From contig REGQ01000029.1 of assembly GCA_004134985.1 (NCBI GenBank), positions 33,394 to 80,764 of the forward strand: a stretch of 47,371 bases of DNA. The letters run 5' to 3'. The translations under genes and the position numbers were made by a program. Positions within the stretch are counted from its first letter, which is position 1. Each line of letters begins with the position of its first letter. Origin of the DNA: Paenibacillaceae bacterium. Its GTDB lineage: Bacteria > Bacillota > Bacilli > Paenibacillales > Paenibacillaceae. Shown in pieces: positions 16,794 to 24,794 of the stretch. The notes under the pieces were generated by a model. That model did no database searches, was not told the origin of the DNA, and worked only from the letters and a program-made list of their open reading frames with translations.

Positions 16794-17366
16794 ATGAATA
16801 AAAACAAAAATACAGCAGAAACTATTTTGGACACTGCTCAATCGATCGTTCAGGAATTTGGTTTTAACGGATTCAGCTATAAACATATTGCAGAAAAAGT
16901 AGGGATACGTACTGCAAGCATTCATTACTATTTTCCTAACAAGGAGGATCTAGGAGATGCGTTGATTGCGAGGTATTACAGAAATTTCATTTCTGGAATA
17001 GCTGAGATTGATGCGGGAACACAGAACAATTTAGAAAAACTGCGCAAATTCATTTTGCTTTATAGAAGCCCTGTACAAGATTATTATTGCACTTGTATGG
17101 GTGTCATGCTTGCAACTGACCTGGCTACTTTATCAAACAAAACCCGAGAAGGGATAGCTCAGCTATTCTCCGCCAATCTAACGTGGTTGGAACGAGCATT
17201 GGACCAAGGACGGCGTGAAGGGCAATTAAACTTTGATGGTGACTCGAATGTGCTCGCTCATCAATTTCTTGCTTCACTTCAAGGTGCGCAATTACTTGCA
17301 AGAAGCTTCCGCGATTTAAAGAGGTTTGATATGATTGCCGAAGGATTATTATCCGCTTTAACTTAG
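16794..17366 (+). CDS. TetR-family regulator of the SDR/NIPSNAP operon
   Basis: 190 residues. The N-terminal TetR HTH is clear (ETILDTAQSIVQEFGFNGFSYKHIAEKVGIRTASIHYYFPNKEDL in overlapping parts, about 9-53). The C-terminal ligand domain resembles the YcdC/NemR-like group (YRSPVQDYYCTCMGVMLATDLATLS with a Cys pair at about 99-101 that might sense electrophiles). The same palindrome occurs at its own promoter and three times before the next gene, so it probably represses itself and the downstream operon and releases on ligand or oxidant. Followed by a terminator. Confidence 0.9.
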   Translation: MNKNKNTAETILDTAQSIVQEFGFNGFSYKHIAEKVGIRTASIHYYFPNKEDLGDALIARYYRNFISGIAEIDAGTQNNLEKLRKFILLYRSPVQDYYCTCMGVMLATDLATLSNKTREGIAQLFSANLTWLERALDQGRREGQLNFDGDSNVLAHQFLASLQGAQLLARSFRDLKRFDMIAEGLLSALT

Positions 17367-17383
17367 CAAAGGCGGATTTTTCT
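17351..17383 (+). terminator. Intrinsic terminator at the 3' end of tetR
   Basis: ATCCGCTTT...AAAGGCGGAT hairpin spanning the TAG stop, followed by TTTTCTTT. It isolates tetR from the operon promoter downstream. Confidence 0.75.
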
Positions 17384-17396
17384 TTCAATCCAAATC

Positions 17397-17414
17397 CTAT
17401 CTTTTGATAGGTAA
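17397..17414. promoter_or_regulatory. TetR operator copy
   Basis: CTATCTTTTGATAGGTAA matches the 18-bp consensus YTATCTNNTNNWAGRTAG found four times here. Its core CCTATC-tttt-GATAGG is a perfect inverted repeat. Confidence 0.72.
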
Positions 17415-17427
17415 ATTAAATTCAGGG

Positions 17428-17456
17428 TTGACAATCTATCTAGTAGTAGGTAGAAT
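17428..17456 (+). promoter_or_regulatory. Main operon promoter with embedded operator
   Basis: TTGACA, 17-base spacer, TAGAAT: the same architecture as the tetR promoter. CTATCTAGTAGTAGGTAG (17436-17453) covers spacer and -10, so a bound TetR would exclude RNA polymerase. Confidence 0.82.
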
Positions 17457-17557
17457 ACAACCAGAAACAAACATAACCACAGCAGATATTTATTTTGGCT
17501 ACTTCTTAGTTGTCGAGTCTGCAGCGAAAGAAAGACGGGAATTCCACTAAAATGAAT

Positions 17558-17575
17558 CTATCTTTTAATAGATAG
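17558..17575. promoter_or_regulatory. TetR operator copy in the leader
   Basis: CTATCTTTTAATAGATAG, a nearly perfect palindrome, lies about 100 bp downstream of the promoter and just before the ribosome site of the first SDR gene. It could act as a roadblock or allow looping with the two sites upstream. Confidence 0.75.
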
Positions 17576-17593
17576 TCACAGGAGGATGAAGAA

Positions 17594-18337
17594 ATGAGTT
17601 TTCAAGGTAAAGTGGCAGTAATTACAGGCGGAAGCAGCGGTATTGGAAAAGCAGTGGCTGTTGAACTAGTGAAACGAGGAGCAAACGTAGTCATCAATGG
17701 CCGCCGTGAACAAGCGCTTGTAGAGGCTGCAAGAGAGGTCGATCCTACTGGTGAGCAAGTCGCTTACATTGCTGGTGATATTTCAGATCCCCAAGTAGCT
17801 GAACGCTTAATCGGGGAAGCACTTTTGCGCTTTGGACGTATCGATACACTGGTGAACAATGCCGGCATTTTTATGGCAAAACCATTCACAGACTTCACGG
17901 ATGCAGATTTTGAATCGATACTCTCCATCAATGTAGCAGGATTCTTTCGAGTTACTCAGCGCGCGGTCACCGAGATGATGAAGGCGGGTTCCGGCCACAT
18001 CGTCAACATTACGGCAAGCGGGGTCGTAGAGCAGCCCCTTAAAGCCGTGCCATCCGTACTTGCCGCATTGACCAAAGGAGGCTTGAATGCCGCTACAAAA
18101 TCACTGGCGATTGAGTATGCGGATAAAGGTATTCGTGTGAACGCAGTTGCGCCAGGAATCACGAAGACGCCGATGCATGCGGTAGAGACACATGATTACC
18201 TATCCCAATTACATCCTTTAGGCCGAATGGGCGAGGTTAAGGATATTGTTGACGCAATTGTTTATCTGGAATCCGCACAATTCGTGACAGGAGAGATTCT
18301 TCATGTCGATGGCGGTCAAAACGCCGGACATTGGTAA
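17594..18337 (+). CDS. SDR-family protein lacking the catalytic Tyr (paralogue 1)
   Basis: 247 residues, CAGGAGG before ATG 17594. Classical Rossmann cofactor site TGGSSGIG (about 11-18), NGRRE after beta-2 suggesting NADP(H), NNAG (about 87-90), and a C-terminal FVTGEILHVDGGQNAGH typical of classical SDRs. At the active site the expected Y-x-x-x-K reads A157-A-L-T-K161: Lys is present but Tyr is replaced by Ala. A paralogue about two-thirds identical at 19551 has the same replacement. First gene of the TetR-controlled operon. It may be a reductase using another acid, or a binding/regulatory protein. Confidence 0.92.
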   Translation: MSFQGKVAVITGGSSGIGKAVAVELVKRGANVVINGRREQALVEAAREVDPTGEQVAYIAGDISDPQVAERLIGEALLRFGRIDTLVNNAGIFMAKPFTDFTDADFESILSINVAGFFRVTQRAVTEMMKAGSGHIVNITASGVVEQPLKAVPSVLAALTKGGLNAATKSLAIEYADKGIRVNAVAPGITKTPMHAVETHDYLSQLHPLGRMGEVKDIVDAIVYLESAQFVTGEILHVDGGQNAGHW

Positions 18338-18396
18338 GCCGCAAATAATCTTTTGAATGGGAAGAATACTGAATTTATTAAAGGAGGATGGAAATT

Positions 18397-18720
18397 ATGT
18401 TGTATGAACTGAGGATCTACCAAGTGGTTCCTGGCGGCATGCAAGCGATACTGGATCGGTTTCGGGATGATACGATAAAAATTTTTGCTAAGCATGACAT
18501 GAAGGTAACGAATTTTTGGGTGGACGCAGACGAAACCAAGGATCGCTTGTATTATGTGCTTGAGCATAAGGACGCGGCATCTCGTGAACGGAACTTCCAG
18601 GCCTTTCTGGAGGATCAAGAATGGCTGGATCTTAAGGAAAAAACCGAACAAAACGGTCCACTGCATGAGAGTATCGAAATCATCTATATGAAAGAAGCGT
18701 CTTTTTTCCAAAAGGTATAA
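18397..18720 (+). CDS. NIPSNAP-family protein
   Basis: 107 residues. AAAGGAGG 9 bases upstream picks ATG 18397; the ATG at 18388 overlaps the ribosome site. Motifs: MLYELRIYQVVPGGMQAIL, VTNFWVDADETKDRLYYVL, DQEWLDL and the closing ASFFQKV. This is the dimeric alpha/beta-barrel (ferredoxin-like) NIPSNAP fold, often encoded with oxidoreductases acting on small organic molecules. Function in bacteria largely unknown. It lies 59 bp after SDR 1, in the same operon. Confidence 0.88.
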   Translation: MLYELRIYQVVPGGMQAILDRFRDDTIKIFAKHDMKVTNFWVDADETKDRLYYVLEHKDAASRERNFQAFLEDQEWLDLKEKTEQNGPLHESIEIIYMKEASFFQKV

Positions 18721-18754
18721 AAAGAACCGTTTTTCTAAATGGAGGAGGGAAAAG

Positions 18755-18936
18755 ATGTTACATGAGCTTCGAATTTATGATGTTAATCCAGGCAGATGCG
18801 TAATCTTAACTACAATCGTTTTCGGAACGATCCTGAATGGGTTGAAGTAAAACGAATCTCAGAACTTGATGGAGCATTAGTTAACAAACAAGAGTGTATA
18901 TTTATGAAAAATTCAGCATTTTTCGAGAATAAATAA
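18755..18936 (+). pseudogene. Second NIPSNAP gene, internally deleted
   Basis: GGAGGAGGG precedes ATG 18755. The start MLHELRIYDVNPGR and, in another frame, the end DPEWVEVKRISELDGALV to FMKNSAFFENK match the two ends of the neighbouring NIPSNAP gene. The middle (about 45 residues) is missing and the joined frame stops at 18850. A tandem paralogue that has decayed. Confidence 0.82.
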
Positions 18937-18996
18937 AAAATATACAGGTAACTTGTCCTTAAGTTTTTAAAATATATATGAAACGGAGCGACTAAA

Positions 18997-19527
18997 ATGA
19001 AAACATTAGTAATCGTTACTCACCCGAATATTGAAGCATCCAACTGGAATAAATCATGGGTGGAAGAATTGAAAAAGCATGATGATATCACGATTCATGA
19101 ATTATATAAAGCATATCCAGACGAAAATATCGATGTTTCTAGAGAGCAGCAGTTAATTGAGGCACATGACCGGATAATTTTTCAATATCCGCTTTATTGG
19201 TACAGCACGCCGCCATTACTGAAAAAGTGGTTTGATTCCGTATTGCTGTACGGATGGGCTTATGGCCCGGATGCAACGAAAACAACGGGTAAAGAAATCG
19301 GAGTTGCGATCTCGACTTATGGTACGAAGGAATCGTATCAAGCAACGGGATCCAATGGTTTCACCCTGGAAGAAATATTGAGTCCGATACAAGCGCTTGC
19401 TCGTTTCATTAGTGCCACTTACCTGCCTCACTTTTCACTAAACGACACTTCTGATGTGACAGAGGAACGTCTGGTTCAAAGCAGCATCGATTACGTTCAA
19501 CACATTAAAACGGTAAAGCCACAGTAA
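18997..19527 (+). CDS. Flavodoxin-fold NAD(P)H:quinone oxidoreductase (Flavodoxin_2)
   Basis: 176 residues; ACGGAGCGAC before ATG 18997. Begins MKTLVIVTHPNIEASNWNK (FMN phosphate site of the KefF/YwrO/NQO group) and contains IIFQYPLYWYSTPPLLKKWFD, the conserved flavin and quinone pocket, plus TGKEIGVAISTYG. It should catalyse two-electron reduction of quinones or nitro/azo compounds with FMN or FAD. Fits a detoxification operon. 23 bp before SDR 2. Confidence 0.92.
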   Translation: MKTLVIVTHPNIEASNWNKSWVEELKKHDDITIHELYKAYPDENIDVSREQQLIEAHDRIIFQYPLYWYSTPPLLKKWFDSVLLYGWAYGPDATKTTGKEIGVAISTYGTKESYQATGSNGFTLEEILSPIQALARFISATYLPHFSLNDTSDVTEERLVQSSIDYVQHIKTVKPQ

Positions 19528-19550
19528 TTTGGGAAAGGGAGAATGAACAA

Positions 19551-20288
19551 ATGAGTATTCGGGGAAAAGTATTCGTAATAACAGGCGGAAGCAGCGGACT
19601 TGGGAAAGCTATGGCGGTTGAGATGGTGAATCGAGGAGCGAATGTCGTTATCAATGGACGCCGAGAACAAGAGTTAGCTGAGGCTGCAAAAGAAATTGAT
19701 CCTACTGGAAAGCAAGTGCGATTCGTTGCCGGTAATGTTGCAGATCCAAAGACCGCGCAGCGTTTAATCGACGAAAGTTTGGCTCACTTTGGACGCGTCG
19801 ATACGCTGGTTAATAATGCTGGAATCTTTATGTCCAAGCCATTTACGGAGTATTCAGAAGAGGACTTTGCAACGTATTTATCGACTAATGTCGTCGGCTT
19901 CTTCCATGTTACGCAACGTGCGGTGGCGGAGATGCTGAAACAAGGAACGGGACATATCGTTACGATCACGACGAGTCTGGTTGACCAACCATCGGCTTCC
20001 GTTCCTTCCGTACTCGCCTCATTGACGAAGGGCGGTCTGAAGTCTGCAACGAAATCACTAGCCATTGAGTATGCTTCCCGAGGAATTCGTGTGAATGCAG
20101 TCTCACCGGGGGTCATTAAAACACCAATGCACCCTGTTGAATCACACGAAGCACTAGCTAAACTACATCCAATGGGACGCATGGGCGAATCGCATGAAAT
20201 CGTTGAAGCTGTCTTATATCTGGATTCAGCCAACTTCGTAACGGGTGAAACCCTTTATGTTGATGGTGGACAAAATGCTGGACACTAA
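19551..20288 (+). CDS. SDR-family protein lacking the catalytic Tyr (paralogue 2)
   Basis: 245 residues. TGGSSGLG cofactor loop, NGRRE, NNAGIFMSKPF, and A156-S-L-T-K160 where Y-x-x-x-K is expected. The ITTSLVDQP segment keeps the nearby Ser. About two-thirds identical to the protein at 17594, so the pair arose by duplication within or into this operon. Retention of both, with the same altered active site, suggests a real function, possibly as a heteromer. GGGAGAATGAACAA precedes ATG. Confidence 0.92.
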   Translation: MSIRGKVFVITGGSSGLGKAMAVEMVNRGANVVINGRREQELAEAAKEIDPTGKQVRFVAGNVADPKTAQRLIDESLAHFGRVDTLVNNAGIFMSKPFTEYSEEDFATYLSTNVVGFFHVTQRAVAEMLKQGTGHIVTITTSLVDQPSASVPSVLASLTKGGLKSATKSLAIEYASRGIRVNAVSPGVIKTPMHPVESHEALAKLHPMGRMGESHEIVEAVLYLDSANFVTGETLYVDGGQNAGH

Positions 20289-20349
20289 GCAAATGTAGCA
20301 GCAGATACAAAACAACGAACATTACCAATTTAAATGGGGGAGAATATCC

Positions 20350-20592
20350 ATGCCGATTGTTACGATCCAAGTGACCCGCGAGGGCACAGCACCAGATCGT
20401 CAGTCTGTCACGGCAGAAGAAAAGGCAGCGCTCATTAAAGGGGTCAGCGAGCTTCTGCTCAACGTTCTGAACAAGCCGTTAGAATCTACCTTCGTAGTTA
20501 TCGAAGAGGTTGAAACCGATAATTGGGGTTGGGGTGGACTGCCTGCGTTGGAGTATCGCCGGCAGATTGCCGCTATGAAGAAGGATTTGTAG
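20350..20592 (+). CDS. 4-oxalocrotonate tautomerase-family protein
   Basis: 80 residues, GGGGGAG before ATG 20350. After Met removal the N-terminus is Pro (PIVTIQVTREG), the catalytic base of this superfamily. The chain contains ALIKGVSELLLNVLNKP and FVVIEEVETDNWGWGGLPA, typical of the slightly longer 4-OT paralogues. Last gene of the operon. Oddly, the same frame stays open for 22 sense codons after the TAG (TGETISHAQRLREVVEEI...), reading like real protein, then stops at 20661; this may be a lost C-terminal extension or a fragment of another gene. Confidence 0.9.
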   Translation: MPIVTIQVTREGTAPDRQSVTAEEKAALIKGVSELLLNVLNKPLESTFVVIEEVETDNWGWGGLPALEYRRQIAAMKKDL

Positions 20593-20702
20593 ACGGGCGA
20601 GACGATAAGTCATGCGCAGCGACTGCGTGAGGTTGTGGAAGAAATCGTCCTTGCCGATTAGATTGGGTTGAATGTATTTGGAGTCATCTAGCATCATAAG
20701 GG

Positions 20703-20735
20703 ATGAGCAGGCGCTGCGGCAGCCTGCTCATTTTA
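20703..20735. terminator. Operon terminator
   Basis: ATGAGCAGGC / GCCTGCTCAT 10-bp stem with a GC-rich loop, followed by TTTTAAT. It ends the TetR-controlled operon and faces the convergent LysR gene. Confidence 0.85.
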
Positions 20736-20778
20736 ATAACGGGCTGTTTTGCTTAGTTACTGTCACTATAAAGCGTGG

Positions 20779-21648
20779 TTATTTAAATCTTTCTGTTGCG
20801 ATCCTAATTAACTCAGATATGGCCGGAGTATAGTAGGATTCTTTGCGGCGAACAAATAAAGTCGCAGTTTTAAATAATTTCTCTGATATTTTTTGAATTT
20901 GAAGGCTATAGTGCTCATTCGCTCTCTCTACAACTGAACGAGGTAATAGCGAAATGCCAAGCCCTGCATGAATACATCCCAGGATTCCTTCAACTGTACC
21001 GAACTCCATAATTTTGGAAGGCCTTATTCCTTTGAGACGTAACCAATCTTCATATTTTTGACGGTATGAGCAACCAACTCTAAAAACTAGTAGAGTTTGA
21101 TTTTGTAACTCTTCAATTCGCTCAATTGAAAAATGTTGTCCTCCTGTTACGAGCACAAGCTCTTCATATCCGATCTTCGTTGTTTCTAACTCTTCATGCT
21201 CAATTGGTGCGGATACGAATGCACCGTCCAATTCAAACTTCAGGACTAGCTTAGTAAGTTCGTTAGTATTGCCCGTTTTCAATGATAAATCGACCTCTGG
21301 ATAGGAACTATGATACTCGGCGAGAATAGTCGGTAAACGAATTGCTGCTGTAGTTTCAAGGCAGCCTATTCGAAGTGGTCCTTGTGGTGTTGATCTATTC
21401 GATACAACTTGCTCAGCCTCTTGCGTAAGAGATAAAATTTTCTCTACATAAGATTTAAGGATCTGTCCTGATGTCGTAAGCCGAACTCCTTGACGTTGCC
21501 TAATAAATAAAACGGTATTCAGTTCATTCTCAAGTTGTTGAATACGTATGCTTATACTCGACTGAACGTATTCCAATTTCTCAGCTGCTCTTGTAATACT
21601 GCCTTCGTTTGCGACAGTCAAAAAAATGTGCATGTCGCGGATCTCCAT
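20779..21648 (-). CDS. LysR-family transcriptional regulator
   Basis: 289 residues from ATG 21648 (GGAGA 6 bases upstream); upstream in-frame ATGs at 21654 and 21666 are less well placed. N-terminal winged HTH: MEIRDMHIFLTVANEGSIT, AAEKLEYVQSSISIRIQQLE. The effector domain has the PLRIGCLETTAAIRLPTIL opening and VLVTGGQHFSIE. Divergent from the YbfB-type MFS gene by about 108 bp, so it most likely controls that operon. An inverted CTTCAT/ATGAAG pair (21700-21705, 21722-21727) in the gap may be its binding site. Confidence 0.92.
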   Translation of the reverse strand: MEIRDMHIFLTVANEGSITRAAEKLEYVQSSISIRIQQLENELNTVLFIRQRQGVRLTTSGQILKSYVEKILSLTQEAEQVVSNRSTPQGPLRIGCLETTAAIRLPTILAEYHSSYPEVDLSLKTGNTNELTKLVLKFELDGAFVSAPIEHEELETTKIGYEELVLVTGGQHFSIERIEELQNQTLLVFRVGCSYRQKYEDWLRLKGIRPSKIMEFGTVEGILGCIHAGLGISLLPRSVVERANEHYSLQIQKISEKLFKTATLFVRRKESYYTPAISELIRIATERFK

Positions 21649-21756
21649 AAACATTCTCCATTTCATATATTGTTTTTTTTAATGTAAGGCATCGTATAAC
21701 TTCATTTTACACAATATCATGATGAAGCTAAAATTGAAATAGGAGGGGGAGTTAAA

Positions 21757-22959
21757 TTGTCACGTTCAAATATAATAGCAAAAGGTAAAACTACTTCGAC
21801 AAAAATCCTAATTGGTGGATTTGTTATGCTAACTATTGCAATGGGTATCGGTCGTTTTTCATACACTTCGATCCTCCCTTTCATGCAGTCACAAATTAAT
21901 TTATCCATAACAGAAGCTGGTTATTTGGCGGGAATGAACAACTTAGGTTACTTAGTTGCAGCTTTTTGCGCGGGTTTCATTACATTCGGAGCGGGAAGAG
22001 CTACTCATCTGCGAATTCAATTGGTTTTATGCATATTAACAACAGGGTTAATGGGGGTTACATCTTCGTTTTCTTGGTGGATGATCCTGCGTTTCATAGC
22101 TGGCTTGAGTAGCGGTTTTATTTTTGTCCTTGCATCAAGTTTAGTTTTAGATGCACTTCTCACTGACAATCGTGATAAATGGATCGGTATTTTTTACGGT
22201 GGGGTTGGATTTGGTATTGCATTATCTGGGTTACTAATTCCATTGTTCAGTCTTCACTCATGGAGGGGAGCATGGATAGGTCTCTTCGTTCTTAGTATCA
22301 TTCTTGGCGCAATAATTTGGAGATATATCCAGGAGCCCGAAAAGCAGCATATCTCTCTAAATGGTAGCGATAAAGAGTCTTCTATAAAAGCATCAAATTT
22401 ATTTCTTTATTTGCTTATTGTTTATGGCCTTGAAGGTTTGGGCTATATTGTTAGTGCGACGTTCTTAGTTTCTTATGTCAAACAAGTTCCGAATATGGCG
22501 TTTTATTCTGATTATAGTTGGATTATCGTTGGGATCGCGGCGGTGCCATCGACTATATTCTGGTCTTGGTGTATGGGGAAGATGGGCTATGTGAAGCCAT
22601 TGATATTTGCGCTTATTCTACAAGCTATAGGGGTTATATTGCCTGTATTACTACCTAATATCTTCGGTGTAACTCTGGGTTCAATCCTGTTCGGTGGGAC
22701 CTTTATGGGGATTTCCATGCTTGCAATTACCGCGGCTCGTGCTCTAAAACCAACGAGTGGTAATCAAGCCATTGCCTTGATGACTGTTTTTTTTGGGACT
22801 GGACAAATCCTTGGTCCCGTAGGGGCAGGATTTGTTTTGGATGCAACCAATAGTTACAGCATATCCTTGGCTATTGCTACCTCGGTACTTGTTATTGCTG
22901 TAATTGTAATGATAGTGGGCAGTATTATGTCCAATGGTAAACGTCTAAAAAATGTTTGA
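21757..22959 (+). CDS. YbfB/YjiJ-type MFS transporter
   Basis: 400 residues from a TTG start with AGGAGGGGGAG 8-10 bases upstream; no in-frame ATG fits. About 12 TM segments. The N-terminal signature GIGRFSYTSILPFMQSQI and AGYLAGMNNLGYLVAAF match the MFS_4 (YbfB/YjiJ) family, whose substrates are mostly unknown. First gene of an operon with a hydrolase and an SDR, divergently controlled by LysR, suggesting uptake or efflux of the compound these enzymes process. Confidence 0.9.
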   Translation: MSRSNIIAKGKTTSTKILIGGFVMLTIAMGIGRFSYTSILPFMQSQINLSITEAGYLAGMNNLGYLVAAFCAGFITFGAGRATHLRIQLVLCILTTGLMGVTSSFSWWMILRFIAGLSSGFIFVLASSLVLDALLTDNRDKWIGIFYGGVGFGIALSGLLIPLFSLHSWRGAWIGLFVLSIILGAIIWRYIQEPEKQHISLNGSDKESSIKASNLFLYLLIVYGLEGLGYIVSATFLVSYVKQVPNMAFYSDYSWIIVGIAAVPSTIFWSWCMGKMGYVKPLIFALILQAIGVILPVLLPNIFGVTLGSILFGGTFMGISMLAITAARALKPTSGNQAIALMTVFFGTGQILGPVGAGFVLDATNSYSISLAIATSVLVIAVIVMIVGSIMSNGKRLKNV

Positions 22960-22995
22960 GATTGACGCTTAATCTGATAAATTGGAGGGAATAAC

Positions 22996-23850
22996 ATGAC
23001 GACATATCATTGTTTAGAAATAGAAGGATTACGAGTGTTTTATCGTAAGGCCGGTCATCCAGATAAACCAGTTATATTATTACTTCATGGTTTTCCATCC
23101 GCAAGTCATATGTTCAGAGAACTAATGCCTGTATTAGAAAAAGACTACTATTTGATTGCTCCTGACTATCCTGGTTTTGGTCATTCATCATCACCTGACA
23201 GAGACAATTTTCAATATACATTTGATAAAATTACTGAAATAATGGAAGCCTTTATTAATCAACTTGGGATTACTAAATATGCATTATATGTCTTTGACTA
23301 TGGAGCGCCGATTGGCTTTCGTATAGCTATGCGCCGTCCAGAAAATGTAACAGCAATAATAAGTCAGAACGGCAACGTTTATCGTGAAGGGCTTGGTAAA
23401 AAGTGGGCGGAACGTGAAGAATATTGGCGTAATCCAACACAAGAGAAACGAGACAGTTATCGGACCGCCTTTGTTCCTGATACAATCATAAACCAATATA
23501 TTGATGGAACAAAAGAAAATCAAGTTTCCCCAGACGGATATACTCTTGATATTGCGTATATATCCCGACCGGGTAATGATGAAAAACAACTCGATTTAAT
23601 TTTTGACTACCAAACTAATGTGAGAATGTACCCGGAGTTTCAAAAATATCTTCAAGAATACCAGCCGCCTTTATTGGCAGCTTGGGGTAAAAATGATAGT
23701 TCCTTTATTCCGGCAGGTGCTAAAGCTTTTAAAAAAGATTTACCTAAAGCGGTTGTTCACCTATTAGATACGGGTCATTTTGCATTAGAAACGCATGCTA
23801 AAGAAATTGGGGAGTTAATGTTGAGTTTTTTTAAAGAAAATGGAATTTGA
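22996..23850 (+). CDS. Alpha/beta hydrolase with Asp nucleophile (dehalogenase/epoxide-hydrolase type)
   Basis: 284 residues, TTGGAGGGAATAAC before ATG 22996. HGFPSASHMFRELMPVL carries the oxyanion HG-x-P motif, and APDYPGFGHSSSP is typical of the family. The nucleophile elbow reads VFDYGAPIGFRIA, with Asp rather than Ser at the centre, as in haloalkane dehalogenases and epoxide hydrolases. The catalytic His is likely in LLDTGHFALETH. A cytosolic enzyme hydrolysing an epoxide, halide or similar ester, 36 bp after the transporter gene. Substrate unknown. Confidence 0.88.
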   Translation: MTTYHCLEIEGLRVFYRKAGHPDKPVILLLHGFPSASHMFRELMPVLEKDYYLIAPDYPGFGHSSSPDRDNFQYTFDKITEIMEAFINQLGITKYALYVFDYGAPIGFRIAMRRPENVTAIISQNGNVYREGLGKKWAEREEYWRNPTQEKRDSYRTAFVPDTIINQYIDGTKENQVSPDGYTLDIAYISRPGNDEKQLDLIFDYQTNVRMYPEFQKYLQEYQPPLLAAWGKNDSSFIPAGAKAFKKDLPKAVVHLLDTGHFALETHAKEIGELMLSFFKENGI

Positions 23851-23924
23851 TACATCGACGGGACAGAGCGAACTCTTTGAGTTTTCGATAACGCAATTTT
23901 AAACATGTAAAGGGGTGGATATAA

Positions 23925-24707
23925 ATGGGAAAGCTTGATGGGAAAGTTGCTTTAATTACAGGAGGGAATAGCGGAATCGGTTTGGCAACCGCAAAGTTGT
24001 TTGTGGCAGAAGGTGCAAAGGTGGTTATAACAGGCCGGAATCAGAGCACGCTAAGCTCGGTGGCTGAGGAGCTTGGTGCCAATGTCCAAGCGATTCAAGC
24101 AGATGTAGCCGATCCAGCAAGCATGGAAAATGCGGTGTTCGCAGCAGTAGCAACCTTTGGCAGACTTGACATCGTATTCGCTAATGCCGGTATTGCAGCT
24201 CCCACACCACTAGGAAGTACAGAGCTTTCGGTTTTTGAAGAAGTTCTAGTTCTTAAGGTTAATGTAACCGGAGTCTTTTTCACTGTACAAGCTGCTCTGC
24301 CCCACCTGAAGGAAGGAGCTTCCGTAATCTTGACCGGCTCAACGCGTGCAACTGATGGTGCGCCGGAAAGATCAGCCTATGCGGCGAGTAAAGGAGCCAT
24401 CAGCAGCATGACTAGAGTGTTAGCTTCCGAGTTGTCGCCGCGGGGCATCCGTGTAAACACTCTGGTCCCAGGGGCAACACGTACACCAATTTGGAAACAG
24501 TCAACTCATGATGAAATAGCAAAACTGGAGGCAACCCATGCGCTTGCTATTCCTCTTAAACGTATGGCTGATCCGGAGGAACTTGCAAAGGTTGCCTTGT
24601 TCCTGGCATCTGATGATTCTTCATATGTGCAGGGTACAGAAATTATCGTTGACGGGGGAGCAGCAGCAGCTCCGCTGGGGGCGCCAATATATCATCAAGG
24701 ACAGTAA
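23925..24707 (+). CDS. Classical SDR oxidoreductase
   Basis: 260 residues. TGGNSGIG (about 12-19), TGRN after beta-2, NAGI (about 87-90), Ser in ILTGSTR, and an intact Y-AAS-K active site (ERSAYAASKGAISS), unlike the two upstream SDRs. Ends with VQGTEIIVDGG. Should be an NAD(P)-dependent alcohol or keto reductase. Third gene after LysR/MFS/hydrolase; AAAGGGGTGGAT precedes ATG 23925. A 74-bp gap separates it from the hydrolase. Confidence 0.92.
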   Translation: MGKLDGKVALITGGNSGIGLATAKLFVAEGAKVVITGRNQSTLSSVAEELGANVQAIQADVADPASMENAVFAAVATFGRLDIVFANAGIAAPTPLGSTELSVFEEVLVLKVNVTGVFFTVQAALPHLKEGASVILTGSTRATDGAPERSAYAASKGAISSMTRVLASELSPRGIRVNTLVPGATRTPIWKQSTHDEIAKLEATHALAIPLKRMADPEELAKVALFLASDDSSYVQGTEIIVDGGAAAAPLGAPIYHQGQ

Positions 24708-24794
24708 ATCGCAAAGTCCCTGCCACCCGCAGGTAAGCTACGAAATTCTTATTGCGGTTCGGAATAAGAATCCTATAAATAACTGGATGTTTGA

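Noticed and set aside
21700-21727. LysR T-N11-A box
   Set aside because: A CTTCAT/ATGAAG pair is present, but the spacing and T-N11-A core are not clear enough for a separate feature.
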